Source: Trichopria drosophilae (Eukaryota > Arthropoda > Insecta > Hymenoptera > Diapriidae). From it: a stretch of 64,000 bases of DNA. This document shows positions 21,440-32,945 of the stretch, piece after piece (the stretch's first letter is position 1; each line of letters opens with the position of its first letter). Position numbers and translations under genes: made by a program. The DNA lies in assembly GCA_030407085.1 (NCBI GenBank), contig CM059582.1:213923501-213987500 (forward strand), written 5' to 3'. Below the pieces are notes generated by a model. That model saw nothing but the letters and a program-made list of their open reading frames with translations, searched no databases and was not told where the DNA came from.

Positions 21440-23510
21440 ATAATCGCCGGGAATGGTGGAAGTTGGTTTTGTGGTGATCGCGATTGAACTTTGTATTATG
21501 TATGTAATATGGACTGTCTCCCGTGTGTGTGTGACTCCGTGCCGGGATATTTTGGACATGTCAACGGGAAATCTTCGGGACATCTGCGTGGAGGACATCG
21601 ACTGCAATACGGGAAAGACGAAATGGACGACCTGGCGATGGCTGATCGTGATCGACCTAGGATTTCGATCTTAGGATGTGCTGCGACGTAGGCTTCGGTC
21701 ATCGGCCAAAATGGGTGCATCGTCTACGGTAACATGGACTTCGGCATAGTGAGTTGTGCGTTTCCTTTTATTTTGTAACCTCGTAACCTGTAATTCTCGA
21801 AATACGGCAAATGCCATTCGGCTGTAACGCGTTCGATTCTCGATTCCATTCCATACTCGTAAAGCGCGGTCGGTGTTTTGTCGTCCTCTATGACTGCCTG
21901 TTTTCAAATTCGAAAAAGTTAATGCTATGATCTATTTCGGGTTAAATTCGAACGCTTCTCATTATTTAAAGCAAGTAAATCCAAAATAGTCGCAGCGAGT
22001 TGGAATGGAGACGATTTTCTGTGATAGACGCGCGATCGTGTTTTGTCGATTGCCATGACGTTCGGTCTCGGATATTCGAAAATCTCTGGAACCATTAGTC
22101 TCCAGCGCGTGCGGGCGCGTAACAATTGATGCGCTACATCGTAGACGAGTTTATGAATGTTCTCGCCAAGATCTATTTTGGCGAATAATTTTTAATTTCA
22201 TTATGAGGTAACTGAGTGATTTGTAATTGTATTGTAAACGGTTCTGCAAGCTATTTTTATCAAAAAATGTTAATATTGGCGATGATTAATTTATTCAAAT
22301 TCCAGATCGAATAACTAAATTTGGAAAGAATTCAAACTCAGTTTAGTACGGGGATAAATATTTTAAATTCTAAATTTGATTATATTGAGAATCAAACATA
22401 AATACGTGCATATATACGGAGAAATAGAACGACAAATTATTAAATCGATAATTGTAAATTTTAAGAATTAAAAGTGAAAATAGTACGAAGTTGAATGGCG
22501 ATATAATAGGCAACCAATTACGTCAAAATCACTCTATGATACGTTTGGCAGAGTTTATTATTCAACGTTGTAATTCGGCAATTTAAGTCGAAATTTCGAT
22601 CTTTTCGAGTTTATTGAATATCAAAGAAATACAAAACAGCGCCTTTGACAGGTGTTCTGACGAACATCATCTTTCTCTAGATGTCCGTAAGAACATCGCG
22701 CTTTTAGAAATGTAGAAACGAAACTGTTGCGAACAGTTCGAATCGTTCTAAAGATATTGCCGCTGTGACGTCTGCTTCGAGCGAATAAAGTGTTAAAGCT
22801 TGACCGCACGTTTTATTTCACCCGTTTTGAACATAATTCTGGTGCATTGAAAGATAATCGAAATAACAGCGCTTTAAATAGGTGTTAGTAAAACGTCATG
22901 TTTTATCCGATGTTCGTGGAAACATCACCCCCATTTTCTCAAACAGAAGTTTGATGGAAGATAATATTATTCGGTACATGTTCTAAAGAATGTCATATTT
23001 TGATTGTCATTTCCAAAGTTCAGTATGGCCATTGATGTTGGAAGAAAATATGATGGCGATTGATTATTGACTTTATCATGTAGATTAAAGAAATTTGATT
23101 TGTATTTAAATATATGAACGAAGTAGCATGAATCTATAACGGGATTATGATTCTAATTACAAATGATAAAGAAATGTTTTGACCATTTCGTGAACGGTTT
23201 GGTATCGATTTCATTTTAAATTTTGTGCGCGTATGACAATTTGAATAGTAGAAACGTAATTGTTCGTGTTTGTGAAGGTCATGATAGGCGTCGATATCGA
23301 TGGTGCACGGGTCCCGGTGTGGACAGTGGCTCGCAGGCATGACGTATTTGCATTGGCACTTGTCTTGAACGATAAGTCCAATTATTGGAATGGCAATGAA
23401 TGACGACGAGATGAATTTGTTAGTATCGAGTCAGCCGCTATATGACGAGATGAGACTTAAAATGAAATTTATACCAAACCTCAGTGTGTTTGAAACACAG
23501 TACTTGATTT
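21440..23510. other. Non-coding sequence after the BEL/Pao leader
   Basis: No gag or pol frame is present, so the LTR element is gutted. Two diverged copies of a roughly 230-bp segment can be seen: AACAGCGCCTTTGACAGGTG near 22636 and AACAGCGCTTTAAATAGGTG near 22866. Confidence 0.45.
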
Positions 23511-23523
23511 ATTGGTGGGTCCA

Positions 23524-24031
23524 CACGGAAAGAAGCAGAGAGTACTGAGTGCTCTCTGGAAAGCACTGGTTACTGTCCGGCCGTCTACGACTCTTCCGTT
23601 TTCTATCTTTCGGGCTCGCTTGTGCTTAAACTATACATTATAGGATAGGGCTCTCCCGGACTTTTTTATAGGAAATTCCCTCCTCTACAAAAAAGGTCCA
23701 GTCAATTTTTGCCGTATCTTGCACTGTTTTTAATACGGAAGCGATAGAATGAAAAACAACATATTTTCAGAATATGGCGGCGGACGTCGAAATCTTTGGT
23801 TTTCATTCTATCGCTTCCGTATCGAAAACGGTGCAAGATACGGCAAATATTCACTAACCCTTTTTTGAAGAGGAGGAAATTTTCTACAAAAAAGTCCCGG
23901 AGAGCCCTATCTTATAATGTATAGTTTAGACACAAGCGAACCTGAAAGATAAAAAGCGGAAGAATCGTAGACGGCCGGACAGTAGCCAGTTCTTTCCAGA
24001 GAGTACTCAGTACTCACTGCTTCTTTCCGTG
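23524..24031. mobile_element. Fold-back MITE with arms of about 230 bp
   Basis: The left arm starts CACGGAAAGAAGCAG, and the right arm is its diverged complement ending CTGCTTCTTTCCGTG-like at 24031. Homology runs inward through the GTCCGGCCGTCTACGA segment to GAAGCGATAGAATGAAAA, leaving about 50 bp of spacer around 23761-23810. No ORF and no clear target duplication. Confidence 0.75.
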
Positions 24032-24404
24032 CAGAACAACCCGTCGATGTAATATTTCGATGGCGATATATTATAAACAGAGCTTGCAGATCTGCGACGT
24101 GAACTATTTTAAGAAAATGTATACTTGCTGTATGTTCAAAACGAATTACGAGCATTAAATGCATAAGTTGAGGCAGGAAGGAAAACAATCATTCGCGAAA
24201 AGGAAACATAAAATTTGGTGGCAGCCGCAGTAGAAGGTGCCTATATAGGCACTGTGTACGGGCCCTTCTGATGGCGACGATATGCGCGTAATTAGTTTTA
24301 TAATTTGTATGCTTGCGTTTTACGGAAATTGAGGACTCGATGATCGATGCAAAATACCGGAAAATTCGAAACGCAAAGACGTGGAAATTTCGATTCGGAG
24401 CAAG

Positions 24405-24540
24405 GTATGTTTCGGAGTCGGAGGTGTGTTTCGGAGTCGGAGATATGTTTCGGAGTCGGAGATGTGTTTCGGAGTCGGCGATATGTTTCGGAGTCGGAGA
24501 TTCAATTCGGAGTCGGAGCAAGACTCATTTCGGAGTCACA
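24405..24540 (+). repeat. 19-bp minisatellite
   Basis: TTTCGGAGTCGGAG units begin at 24410, 24429, 24448, 24467 and 24486, then degrade. Because 19 is not a multiple of 3, the array reads open in several frames as FRSRR/SESE/FGVGD strings. Those frames are artefacts. Confidence 0.85.
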
Positions 24541-24654
24541 GGGTGTTTATTGTAGAAGCGTGTACGCTTAGAACTGGCGATTCGCTTTCAGATGGAGAGT
24601 AACCGGTAGGTTCATGCACGGGGATGGGGGGGGGGGGGCGATTGCTGCCGTTGC

Positions 24655-24850
24655 TGAACTTGCCGCTACCTTGAAGGTCATTTTAATATCAAGTCGATTT
24701 TTTTAATGGAAGGACTCATTTTTTGCTGTGGAAATGGAAACAGAGGACAACTTCACGCAACCCTCAAGACCATTTGAAGGTCAAGTCGTTTTTTTTAACG
24801 AAACCCCTTATTTCTATCCCGGAAGTGGAAAGCTTGGACCTTAATAGAAA
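24655..24850 (-). repeat. Left arm of an inverted pair of AAGGTCA-rich repeats
   Basis: The segment with CTACCTTGAAGGTCATTTTA and AACAGAGGACAACTTCACGC is the reverse complement of sequence at about 26020-26200. An internal piece present in the right arm is missing here. Confidence 0.7.
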
Positions 24851-25099
24851 TGATCGATCCGTCATCCATCCAGATGGGGAAAGATGGTGAAAACACACAG
24901 CCAGTTAATCGGTCCTCCTTGTATTTTCGCTGTGCCTCGCTTGTCTGTGCCACTTTAAGGCACACGCTCCATGGCGTGGTGCTATAGGTTTTTTCGGTTT
25001 GTATCCGTTAGTTTGGACCTCCCTGCTGGCCAGCATTCAGCATGGTTGAACCTTAGCTGATAGAGCCCGAGCAGATCGTAAGCCACAACACCCACACCA

Positions 25100-25245
25100 C
25101 GAGAAGGTGGACACATGGGGGCACCAAGCCAAGGCAAGGTCGTAAGAATCCCAGCCACTTAAGGCAGGGTACGCGATGACCCAGCCAGTCAAGGCAAGAT
25201 CGAGAATGACCCAGCCAATCAAGGCAAGGTCGCAAGAATCCCAAC
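25100..25245 (+). repeat. Minisatellite with CCAGCCA(A/G)TCAAGGCAAG units
   Basis: Imperfect units of about 30-37 bp containing CCCAGCCAGTCAAGGCAAG-like strings. It directly abuts the CGATCTTTT array. Confidence 0.65.
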
Positions 25246-25860
25246 CTTTTTTTTTATCTTTCACGATCTTTTTCGATCTTTTACGATCTTTTACGATCTT
25301 TCACAATCTTTTACGATTTTTTCCGATATTTTTGGATCTTTTACGATCTTCCTCGTTTTTTTTCGATCTTCCTCGATCTTTTTCGATCTTTATCGAACTT
25401 TTCGATCTTTTCCGATCTTTTTCGATCTTTTACGCTCTTTTACCATCTGTTTTTTATCTTTTACGATCTTTCACGATCTTTTACGATCTTTTACGATCTT
25501 TTCCGATCTTTTTGGATCTTTTACGATCTTCCTCGATTTTTTCCGATCTTTTTGGATCTTTTACGATCTTCCTCGATTTTTTCCGATCTTTTTGGATCTT
25601 TTACGATCTTCCGCGATCTTTCACGATTTTCCTCGTTTTTTTCGATCTTCCTCGATCTTTTTCGATCTTTTCCGATCTTTTTCGATCTTTTACGATCTTG
25701 TACGATCTATTTCGAACTTTTTCGATCTTTTACGATCTTTTTCGATCTTTGTCGATATTTTTCAATCATATCGATCATTTTCGATCACATCGGTAATTTT
25801 CATTAATTTTCGATCCTTTTCGATCTTCTTCGATCTTTCTCGATCTTTTTCGATCATTTT
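25246..25860 (+). repeat. CGATCTTTT satellite-like array, about 600 bp
   Basis: Over fifty 11-12 bp units of TTTTTCGATCT / TTTTACGATCT, with blocks such as CTTCCTCGATTTTTTCCGAT repeated as higher-order units near 25527-25610. Long open frames across it (F/L/R/S-rich) are repeat artefacts. Confidence 0.9.
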
Positions 25861-25869
25861 GACCATTTC

Positions 25870-26345
25870 CGTGGTAAAGGTGAGGGGTTCCATTAAAGGA
25901 ATCGACTTGATATTAAAATGACCTTGAAAGTAGCTGTGAAAGTCAAGTCTAGGTCAAGGTCATATACGAACGTAAAATCTTCCGCGCTGTCTTCCAGGGT
26001 AAAAAATAAGGGGTTCCGTTAAAAAAAAACGACTTGACCTTCAAATGATCTGGAAGGTTGAGGTCAAGGTCAATGTCAACGTCACATGCGGGCGTGAAGT
26101 TGTCCTCTGTTTCCATTTCCATAGCAAAAAATGAGTCCTTCCATTAAAAAAATCGACTTGATATTAAAATGACCTTCAAGGTAGCGGCGAAGGTCAAGGT
26201 CAAGGTCACATTATGACGAAAATCCTCTGCTCTTTCCATTTCCGGGTTAAAAAATAAAGGGTTCCATTTGAAAAAATTGACTTGATATTGAAATGACCTT
26301 GAAGGCCATCGTCAAGGTCGATATCAAGGTCACCATAAGTTAGCC
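25870..26345 (+). repeat. Tandem AAGGTCA repeats, right arm of the inverted pair
   Basis: Four or so diverged units of about 120 bp, each with GACTTGATATTAAAATGACC, AAGGTCAAGGTCA, and TTCCATTAAAAAAAT or similar. Part of this block is inverted at 24655-24850. Confidence 0.7.
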
Positions 26346-26505
26346 CTGTCTGTACCCTTCAACTTTTGTTTAAACAAATTTGCTCCAAAATGCTTACCAT
26401 CCGAGATATTCTAATCCGTTATTTAAAATGGGACACCCTGTATACTGTGCTACTATCATCTCACATCGATCTGATTAATGTACAGTTTTAATACTGCTAC
26501 AATAT
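26346..26505. other. Short flank containing an insect-repeat signature
   Basis: GGGACACCCTGTATA near 26430 matches a string I associate with dispersed arthropod repeats. It is probably the edge of an unclassified element next to the Transib 3' end. Confidence 0.3.
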
Positions 26506-27237
26506 TTATTCGCTAATGTCACTGATATTACTTCTGTCCATTACATTGTCAAAATCGTCGACGGAGCTGGAGTCACTGAAAAATAGTTAATACGAAAATA
26601 TTTATGAATGGAATGATTTCACAAACTCTTTGTATGCAATTAACGATCTTTACCTGTCATTGATAAATCTTAAAACTTCCGGTGAAAGTTTAATTTTTTT
26701 ATGACATCTTAAAAGCCCTTCAATAGAGATCAAAGATATTTTCGGATCTGAGAAACATACTGCGCGGTTGAACACATCAAGAAGTCGGTTTTTTCTGCTG
26801 TTTTGCCTCGCATGGTCTGTCATGTTCTTCCTGTACAGTTTATGCCACGACTCATTGGCATCTTCCGCAAAATACGCTACAGGAAGTGGAAATTGCTTAG
26901 CGATTTGACATCCATGTCATAGGAGTTTGTGCACGGTAGGGCACATGCGTGCCCACGGATAATTCTGGTAGAGTAACTGTGCCAACAAAACTTTTCAAGG
27001 TCTTCTAAGTAGAGTTGTTTCTTACATTTGAACGCTAATATTATTATGGACAAATTTTTTACAAATTCCACATTAATTTGTAGTGCTTCAGTGAATTCTT
27101 CTGCGTTTTCGAAACATTTCCTAACACCGCTTCTCATACACTTGTTGCACAATTAATTTTCTTTCTTCATATTGTTCTAAGATTAATTATGAAATATTGG
27201 TTTCAGAAATGGTTGAATAAATTTGAAAAACTGTCTA

Positions 27238-27487
27238 CACAGAGAGAATGAAAATAGTTACTGGAACCATTTTAAAATAGTAAAACACGTAATTATAAAA
27301 AGTAGTTAAATTAACTATTTCCATAGGAAACAAAATATAATAAAAATTGTTCCATTTACTATTTCTCGATATTTAATTCGTCATACATAACCTTAAATAT
27401 CAACGATGTCTTTTTATGTTGTTAATTCTACTATTTGTATATTTTAAAATTTTCATGGTTCCATTAACGCTTTTTTTTCATTCTGTA
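27238..27487. mobile_element. TA-flanked MITE, 250 bp, in the Transib intron
   Basis: Left end CACAGAGAGAATGAAAATAG; right end is the complement of TACAGAATGAAAAAAAAGCG. The inner arms share GGAACCAT. TA lies outside both ends (27236-27237, 27488-27489). No ORF. Tc1/mariner-type MITE by termini and target. Confidence 0.6.
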
Positions 27488-27559
27488 TATTTTTCACATT
27501 TAAGAGATGATTGTAATTACGCATAAATATAAGCTTGCCTAGCCTACATATCTGCCTTA

Positions 27560-28270
27560 TTTCATATATGGGTGATTTTCAAATAACTGCCATATTTGCA
27601 CATCTCCAATGACAAATAACTAACAGAAATTTCCTGTGACCATTACATTAAAAACCGTCCAATGGCAGTCTGTTCTCGATATTATAATCCGTGATCGTTA
27701 CCGTAGTTAAAATTAAAAACATTAGGCTAAAATTGTCAGGACCGTGGAATGTCCCTTTTTAGGTCTTTGTATTTAACATCTGGTAAAGTAATACTATGAA
27801 ATATTAAGGCTGTATTACGCCTAACTTAAACTACAAAAGTGGTTAGATGTTAGGCATACAAAAGCTTTCTAATATAATGATATTCTGATAAACTATAAAA
27901 TGATCATTTCCGTTTCATGTCCCCAATTTGACATAACTTTGTACACATGCCCACGAACACGTAATTTTACTACTCAGTTTCATCGTTAATTATTTTCTAA
28001 TCGAATTATTTTGAAATACGAAGTAAGAATTTCGAAGCGTTTCAATTATTTGTCAGTCTAATTATTGTCAGGACCGTGGAATGTTATTTTTATACTTTTT
28101 CATTGTAGCTCGAGAATTATTTAGGATATTATAATTTCCTTTTCAGAATAGACTTTAATAACAAAAATAAACCGAAATATGTAAAGAAAGTCTAATTTGA
28201 TTTACATTTTTATCGGGACAAACTCTCCATGAAAATATGACATTTATTTGCAAATCACCCATGTAATAAA
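27560..28270. mobile_element. Probable MITE with ATGGGTGATTT inverted ends
   Basis: ATGGGTGATTTTCAAATAAC near 27568 is inverted near 28231-28262 (the complement of ATGGGTGATTTGCAAATAAA), giving arms of about 35 bp. GTCAGGACCGTGGAATGT occurs twice inside in direct orientation (27735, 28069). It lies in the intron between the third and fourth Transib coding blocks. Confidence 0.5.
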
Positions 28271-28680
28271 AGTTTGCCTAAGTAGAAAACTGTACACTTA
28301 TGTCTTATACATTAGTTTCATGTAAGCCGTGCGCACTTTTTCATTCTGATTTCATTTCTGCATAATAAGGGAAGTATATCACCAATTTAAAAAATGATAA
28401 CTTATTATTAGCTTCTGGTTGTGACTTTTGAGGTCATTTTCCAATACCATGTTTATATTAATAACATTTTAATTGTCGAAATTATTATCCACTAAAAGCT
28501 ATAAGCAACCTTACTATGTCCAACTTGCAGCGAAGTCCCCTACCTTTCTGTAATATTGTGTACTATGTAATTTCTTCGATTGTTAATTTATTTAATAAAA
28601 CCCGCCAAACCCATCGCTATAAACAGTTTCACAAAAGTTTTCAGGAGGATTGTTAAAATTATATCACTGATTACGTTTAC
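28271..28680. other. Remainder of the Transib intron
   Basis: AT-rich sequence with no further structure seen. Confidence 0.4.
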
Positions 28681-29543
28681 CTTTAAGATCCTTACGTACG
28701 TCCCAAGTTTTGGGGATTTTTCTGCAGGAGACATGAAAACAGAACTCGGCTGCCTTTATTTCGGCATGTAGAATGCTCAAGCCTAGCTGAAGGGAACAAA
28801 TGTCTGGTTTAAATGAATTATTGAGGTTTCCAAATTCATGTGCTGTGTGCAAGCACATAGGACATCTGCTTGAGGCCTTGTTGACGATTATTGCATTTAT
28901 GCACTTCCCATCGAACAATGTCCTATAAACTACAAATTTGACGTTAACATTTTTGTCCTTCACTTGACCTTCAAATGGTTTCAAGTCATTAATTTCTTCA
29001 ACCAAACGCGAGTATTCTTTCACGGTAGCTTCATTATCTTCCTTTTCTAGTGCGATTCTCAAAGGTCGACAAAATCGCACACTTTGTGGGGTTGGATTAA
29101 TCCAACGTTGATTGCATACGGTGCTTTTTAGTTCGATAATGACCACGCTGCTTATGAATAACGACTGTTGTGTTGTGAACTTCTGTTTTCATTTTCGTGT
29201 TTTTCGTACTTCTGATGCGGATTAGTATGACCTGATGAATTATCGAAACCAAGCGTAACTGTCAGCTGTAAATTTCTTAGAGAATGTTCACTCCAGTCCG
29301 ATGCAACAGCTTCACATAAGCGATGAGCAGTTTTCCATAAAACATTTTGCAGTGAAATTTTAACCTCCACTTCCGATATTATTATTATTATTATTATTTA
29401 TTTTATTTATTTACGGGCAAAAATTGCCCTCACATTCATAGTGAGTATTCAATACAAATATAAAATTTTAAAAAGCAAAAAATATATACACAATATCTAC
29501 AGAGCATAGTGCGGTGATATCATGGACGCAATACGTGTTAACA

Positions 29544-32483
29544 TTATAATAGTATTATAAATAAGGACGTTTGGGGTGCATAAAACTTTAAACTTGATAT
29601 CCTACAGTTAATCAGAAATGCGGACGTACTGTCAAAACTATTCGGCGGGAGTGGAATAGCATTCCAAGATCTTCGCAGACGATTGATAACCGAGTAAAAT
29701 GAAAATTTTGACCTGCTTCTGACCTCGAACAAGGATCGAAAGGAGCGGTGCGAATGCATTTGTGTACGAAATGAAAAAAGATTTTGTACTTCCGGCGATT
29801 TAATAGACCCAGATACGATTTTGTCGACGAGCAGTATATCATAAAATTTATGTAGTGAGTGAATTGTTGGAATGTTAAATTGTTGTGAGATAGCGGAATA
29901 ATCATGAGAAAACCTGTGCATGGGGGTTGGAGTTTTGTGTGATAAATACCTTAAAAATTTTCTTTGGACAGACTCTAAAATATGGATGTCTGAATTTGTA
30001 TATGGAGACCAAATGGAGGAGGCAAACGTTAAATGAGGTAAGACCAAGGATTTATACAGGTTAATAATTGCAGTTGTATCAGTGAATTTTTTTGTGGAAC
30101 GGATAAGAAAACCGAGCTGCTTAAAAGCCTTATTCGAGGCCAAATACAGGTGCTGTGAGAAGGACCCCTGGGAGTCAATCCCAACGCCTAGATCGTTGAT
30201 GGATTTAACATTATCTAAAGGATGATTGCCGATCAGATACTGATATTCTAGGATTGAACGTGATCTAGAGAAGTGGACGGTCTTGCACTTAATTGGGTTT
30301 AAGTATAGGCAGTTGGTGTTACACCATTCGCCGATACGCTCCAAATCGCATTGGATTTTCGTAGCATCCATTGGAGACTGTATAGTATTGTATATTTTCA
30401 GGTCGCCCGCATAAAGAAGAAATTGAGATGATGATATCACATTTTTTATATCGTTGATAAAGATAATAAATAATAAAGAACCTAGGTGTGACCCTTGAGG
30501 TACACCGGATTGTGTCTCATAAAACTCTGAAACGTAACCCTTTACCCGGACAGCCTGAACGCGTTCTGTTAAATAAGAGTGCAACCACAATAGCAATGTA
30601 CCTCCAATCCCAGCTGCGCGCAGTTTATCAATAAGTATACCGTGATCCACTGAATCAAACGCTTTCGTAAAGTCCAGATACACTGCATCTACTTGTATCG
30701 CGGAATCGAGAGCATCGTTAACAAATGATGAAAAAGATAGAAGGTTGGAAATTACAGATCTACCCCTCACAAACCCATGCTGCCGACTTGCAACTTTATT
30801 AAAAATATAGTTGGAAAGTTTAGAAGCGACTATATAGTCGAATAATTTTGATATTACATTTAATATGGAGATCGGGCGATAATTAAATATATTTTGTTTG
30901 TTGCCGGATTTAAAGATAGGTGTAACAAAGGATCTCTTCCATGGAGAGGGAAATACGCCCGAGGATAAAGAAAAATTGAAAATCAGCAACAAGGGTTCGA
31001 TCAGAGATGAAATGCACTTCTTTATAAATACTGGAGGCAGTAAATCTGGCCCGCAGTTTAATTCATCTTTTAATTGTTTAGATGCGGAGATAATATCTTC
31101 TTTACTTATAGTCAAATTAATAAACACGGCGCTATGATTATAATTAAAATGAGGGGCACTGCTATTTGTATAGACTGACTTGAAATATGACGCAAAGAGC
31201 TTTGCTATTTCATCGCCGTTTTCAGCAATCTGGTTATCAAGATACATGCTATTCGGTAATTCATTTGATTTTCGCAGATTGTTTACATATGCCCAAAAAG
31301 ACTTGATGTTAGTTCTGGAGTAGACCTTCCTGATGTAATCTTTGTAAAGACTTCGTGAGGTGTGAAAGCATTGAGTGCGGAGGCGTTTAAACTTAGCGAA
31401 ATCCTCAGGGAGGCTGAATTCTTTCCACCGTTTATGTGCCATTTTTTTGGCATTGATAAGTTGGATTAGAGCTGGTGTAAACCATCTCGGACGATTATAA
31501 GTAGCTACTGTCTTTTTGGGCACATTTTTCAGAACCACGTCATTAATATTAGAATAAAATATTTCGGACATGGCATTTATATCAGACAACGAAGTAAGCG
31601 CACTCCAATCGATACGAGACAAATCGTTTTTTATAATATCGTAGTCCGCACTAAAAGAATCTAAATATACATTTTTATGGTTTAACAAAGATGAAATTGA
31701 CGTGTCTAGCTGAATAATGCTTGGAGCATGATGTGAGTCTGTTGGCAGCAAAGGATCCGTGTCTGTGACGCACTTAACAGATGTACATGGTGTAAATACA
31801 AGGTCCAGAGAATAGCCCTTGGTATTCAGCGGCAGCAGGTGTTGTTTTAGATTCAAAGCAGCGAAAGCATTGCAAAGAGTTAATGCAATTTCCATCACAT
31901 TTGGTAAAACGTAACCGGTGGTGTTAATGTTGATTGTGTCTTCCGCACAATTCCAAAGGATTTTTGGTAGGTTGAAATCTCCCAGAAGAAGCCATTCGCA
32001 CTCTGAGTATTTATTAGCGAGCGTGCGCAGGGAATGCAAATACTCTTGGTATGCGAACGTTTGAGACGATGGCGAAAAATAAGATGTCCCAATGATATAA
32101 TGGCGTCCATTCAATGTAGTCCTAATAAATACATGTTCTGCTGTACAACAAGATGTAGGGAATTCGCAGAAAGATGCTGCTATGGTTTTTTTAACAGCAA
32201 GCAGCACTCCACCTCCTCTAGTCCATGTAGATACGTCATACGTGCGGTCACTTCTGTAAATATTATACAGGTTGAGACCCAGCTCGCCATCACCAATTGA
32301 GTTATTCAACCATGTTTCGGAAAAAGCAATGATGTCTGGAGAGATGGTATGCGTATTCAGCGCAATTTGAAGATCTTCTATTTTCGTGCGAAGACCACGA
32401 GTATTCTGATAAAAACATGTAGTAATAGATGATGTGGATCCTTTTGCTGGATGATGAATGTACCGTCTGGCATCAGTAATTTG
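29544..32483 (-). CDS. LINE ORF2: endonuclease and reverse transcriptase, catalytic YADD altered
   Basis: The frame is open from just after the ORF1 stop at 32486-32484. It encodes an APE-type endonuclease (YQNTRGLRTK, AFSETWL, LLGDFNLP, TDSHHAPS) and then an RT (RPISILNVISKLFD, YLDFTKAFDSVDHG, SGVPQGSHLGSLLF). It ends in the Jockey/CR1-type C-terminal region (YKSLVLPHL, QRKFLRYLS..., RRSWNAIP). The usual YADD box reads YAGD at 30402-30413. Loss of a catalytic Asp should abolish polymerase activity, yet there is no internal stop over nearly 980 codons. No in-frame ATG lies within the first 60 codons, so translation would need readthrough or reinitiation after ORF1. In autonomous relatives this protein nicks DNA and copies element RNA. 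Confidence 0.85.
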   Translation of the reverse strand, partial: QITDARRYIHHPAKGSTSSITTCFYQNTRGLRTKIEDLQIALNTHTISPDIIAFSETWLNNSIGDGELGLNLYNIYRSDRTYDVSTWTRGGGVLLAVKKTIAASFCEFPTSCCTAEHVFIRTTLNGRHYIIGTSYFSPSSQTFAYQEYLHSLRTLANKYSECEWLLLGDFNLPKILWNCAEDTININTTGYVLPNVMEIALTLCNAFAALNLKQHLLPLNTKGYSLDLVFTPCTSVKCVTDTDPLLPTDSHHAPSIIQLDTSISSLLNHKNVYLDSFSADYDIIKNDLSRIDWSALTSLSDINAMSEIFYSNINDVVLKNVPKKTVATYNRPRWFTPALIQLINAKKMAHKRWKEFSLPEDFAKFKRLRTQCFHTSRSLYKDYIRKVYSRTNIKSFWAYVNNLRKSNELPNSMYLDNQIAENGDEIAKLFASYFKSVYTNSSAPHFNYNHSAVFINLTISKEDIISASKQLKDELNCGPDLLPPVFIKKCISSLIEPLLLIFNFSLSSGVFPSPWKRSFVTPIFKSGNKQNIFNYRPISILNVISKLFDYIVASKLSNYIFNKVASRQHGFVRGRSVISNLLSFSSFVNDALDSAIQVDAVYLDFTKAFDSVDHGILIDKLRAAGIGGTLLLWLHSYLTERVQAVRVKGYVSEFYETQSGVPQGSHLGSLLFIIFINDIKNVISSSQFLLYAGDLKIYNTIQSPMDATKIQCDLERIGEWCNTNCLYLNPIKCKTVHFSRSRSILEYQYLIGNHPLDNVKSINDLGVGIDSQGSFSQHLYLASNKAFKQLGFLIRSTKKFTDTTAIINLYKSLVLPHLTFASSIWSPYTNSDIHILESVQRKFLRYLSHKTPTPMHRFSHDYSAISQQFNIPTIHSLHKFYDILLVDKIVSGSIKSPEVQNLFSFRTQMHSHRSFRSLFEVRSRSKFSFYSVINRLRRSWNAIPLPPNSFDSTSAFLINCRISSLKFYAPQTSLFIILL

Positions 32484-32945
32484 TCAATCGTCCGGAAAAT
32501 CATTTTCGTTTTCAATTTGTAAGATTTTCTCTCCATTTAAAGATTTTAAGAAGATGCGTGATCCTTTACGATGAACTCTCATATTATGTTTCTTAGCGTA
32601 TGTTTTAGCTTTTCCCTATAATTTAAATAATGCAGGCGGCAAATACTCGTTGAAATAAATTTCGGTGTTAGACTAGCTGGAACAAACCCCGACACCTTTT
32701 AATGAGCCCTTTATGCGACGAGCTTGAATGAGCATATCGCGGACTGCAGGTCGGGCCAGGCGAACAAAAATATTCCCATTCGGCACATTATTTAATGATG
32801 ATGCCGCTGAAATTGACGTAGCAGATGCCCCGCTCTGACGAGCGGTGTTGGAGCCACCATTGGAAGTGAGGCCGTACGGCATTCTGTTCGCACGTGTTAA
32901 GTCATTAGGCCCAATTGGTGATCCGACAGCATTACAAATATCTAA
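32484..32945 (-). pseudogene. LINE ORF1 C-terminal fragment
   Basis: The frame contains FVRLARPAVRDMLIQARRIK, then IYFNEYLPPALFKL, AKTYAKKHNMRVHRKGSRIF and a final GEKILQIENENDFPDD before TGA. This is the C-terminal domain of LINE ORF1 RNA-binding proteins; the ORF1 at 63244-63954 has the same layout. Two in-frame TAG codons interrupt it (32673-32675 and about 32619-32621). The frame is the same as ORF2, separated from it only by the TGA. The N-terminus was lost with the 5' truncation. Confidence 0.65.

Noticed and set aside
24313..24602. Overlapping ORFs with FRSRR / SESE / FGVGD repeats
   Set aside because: Products of a 19-bp minisatellite read in all frames; no natural protein composition.
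25176..25921. Long Phe/Leu/Arg/Ser-rich open frames
   Set aside because: They lie wholly in the CGATCTTTT tandem array; the frame is open in several phases because the unit lacks stops.
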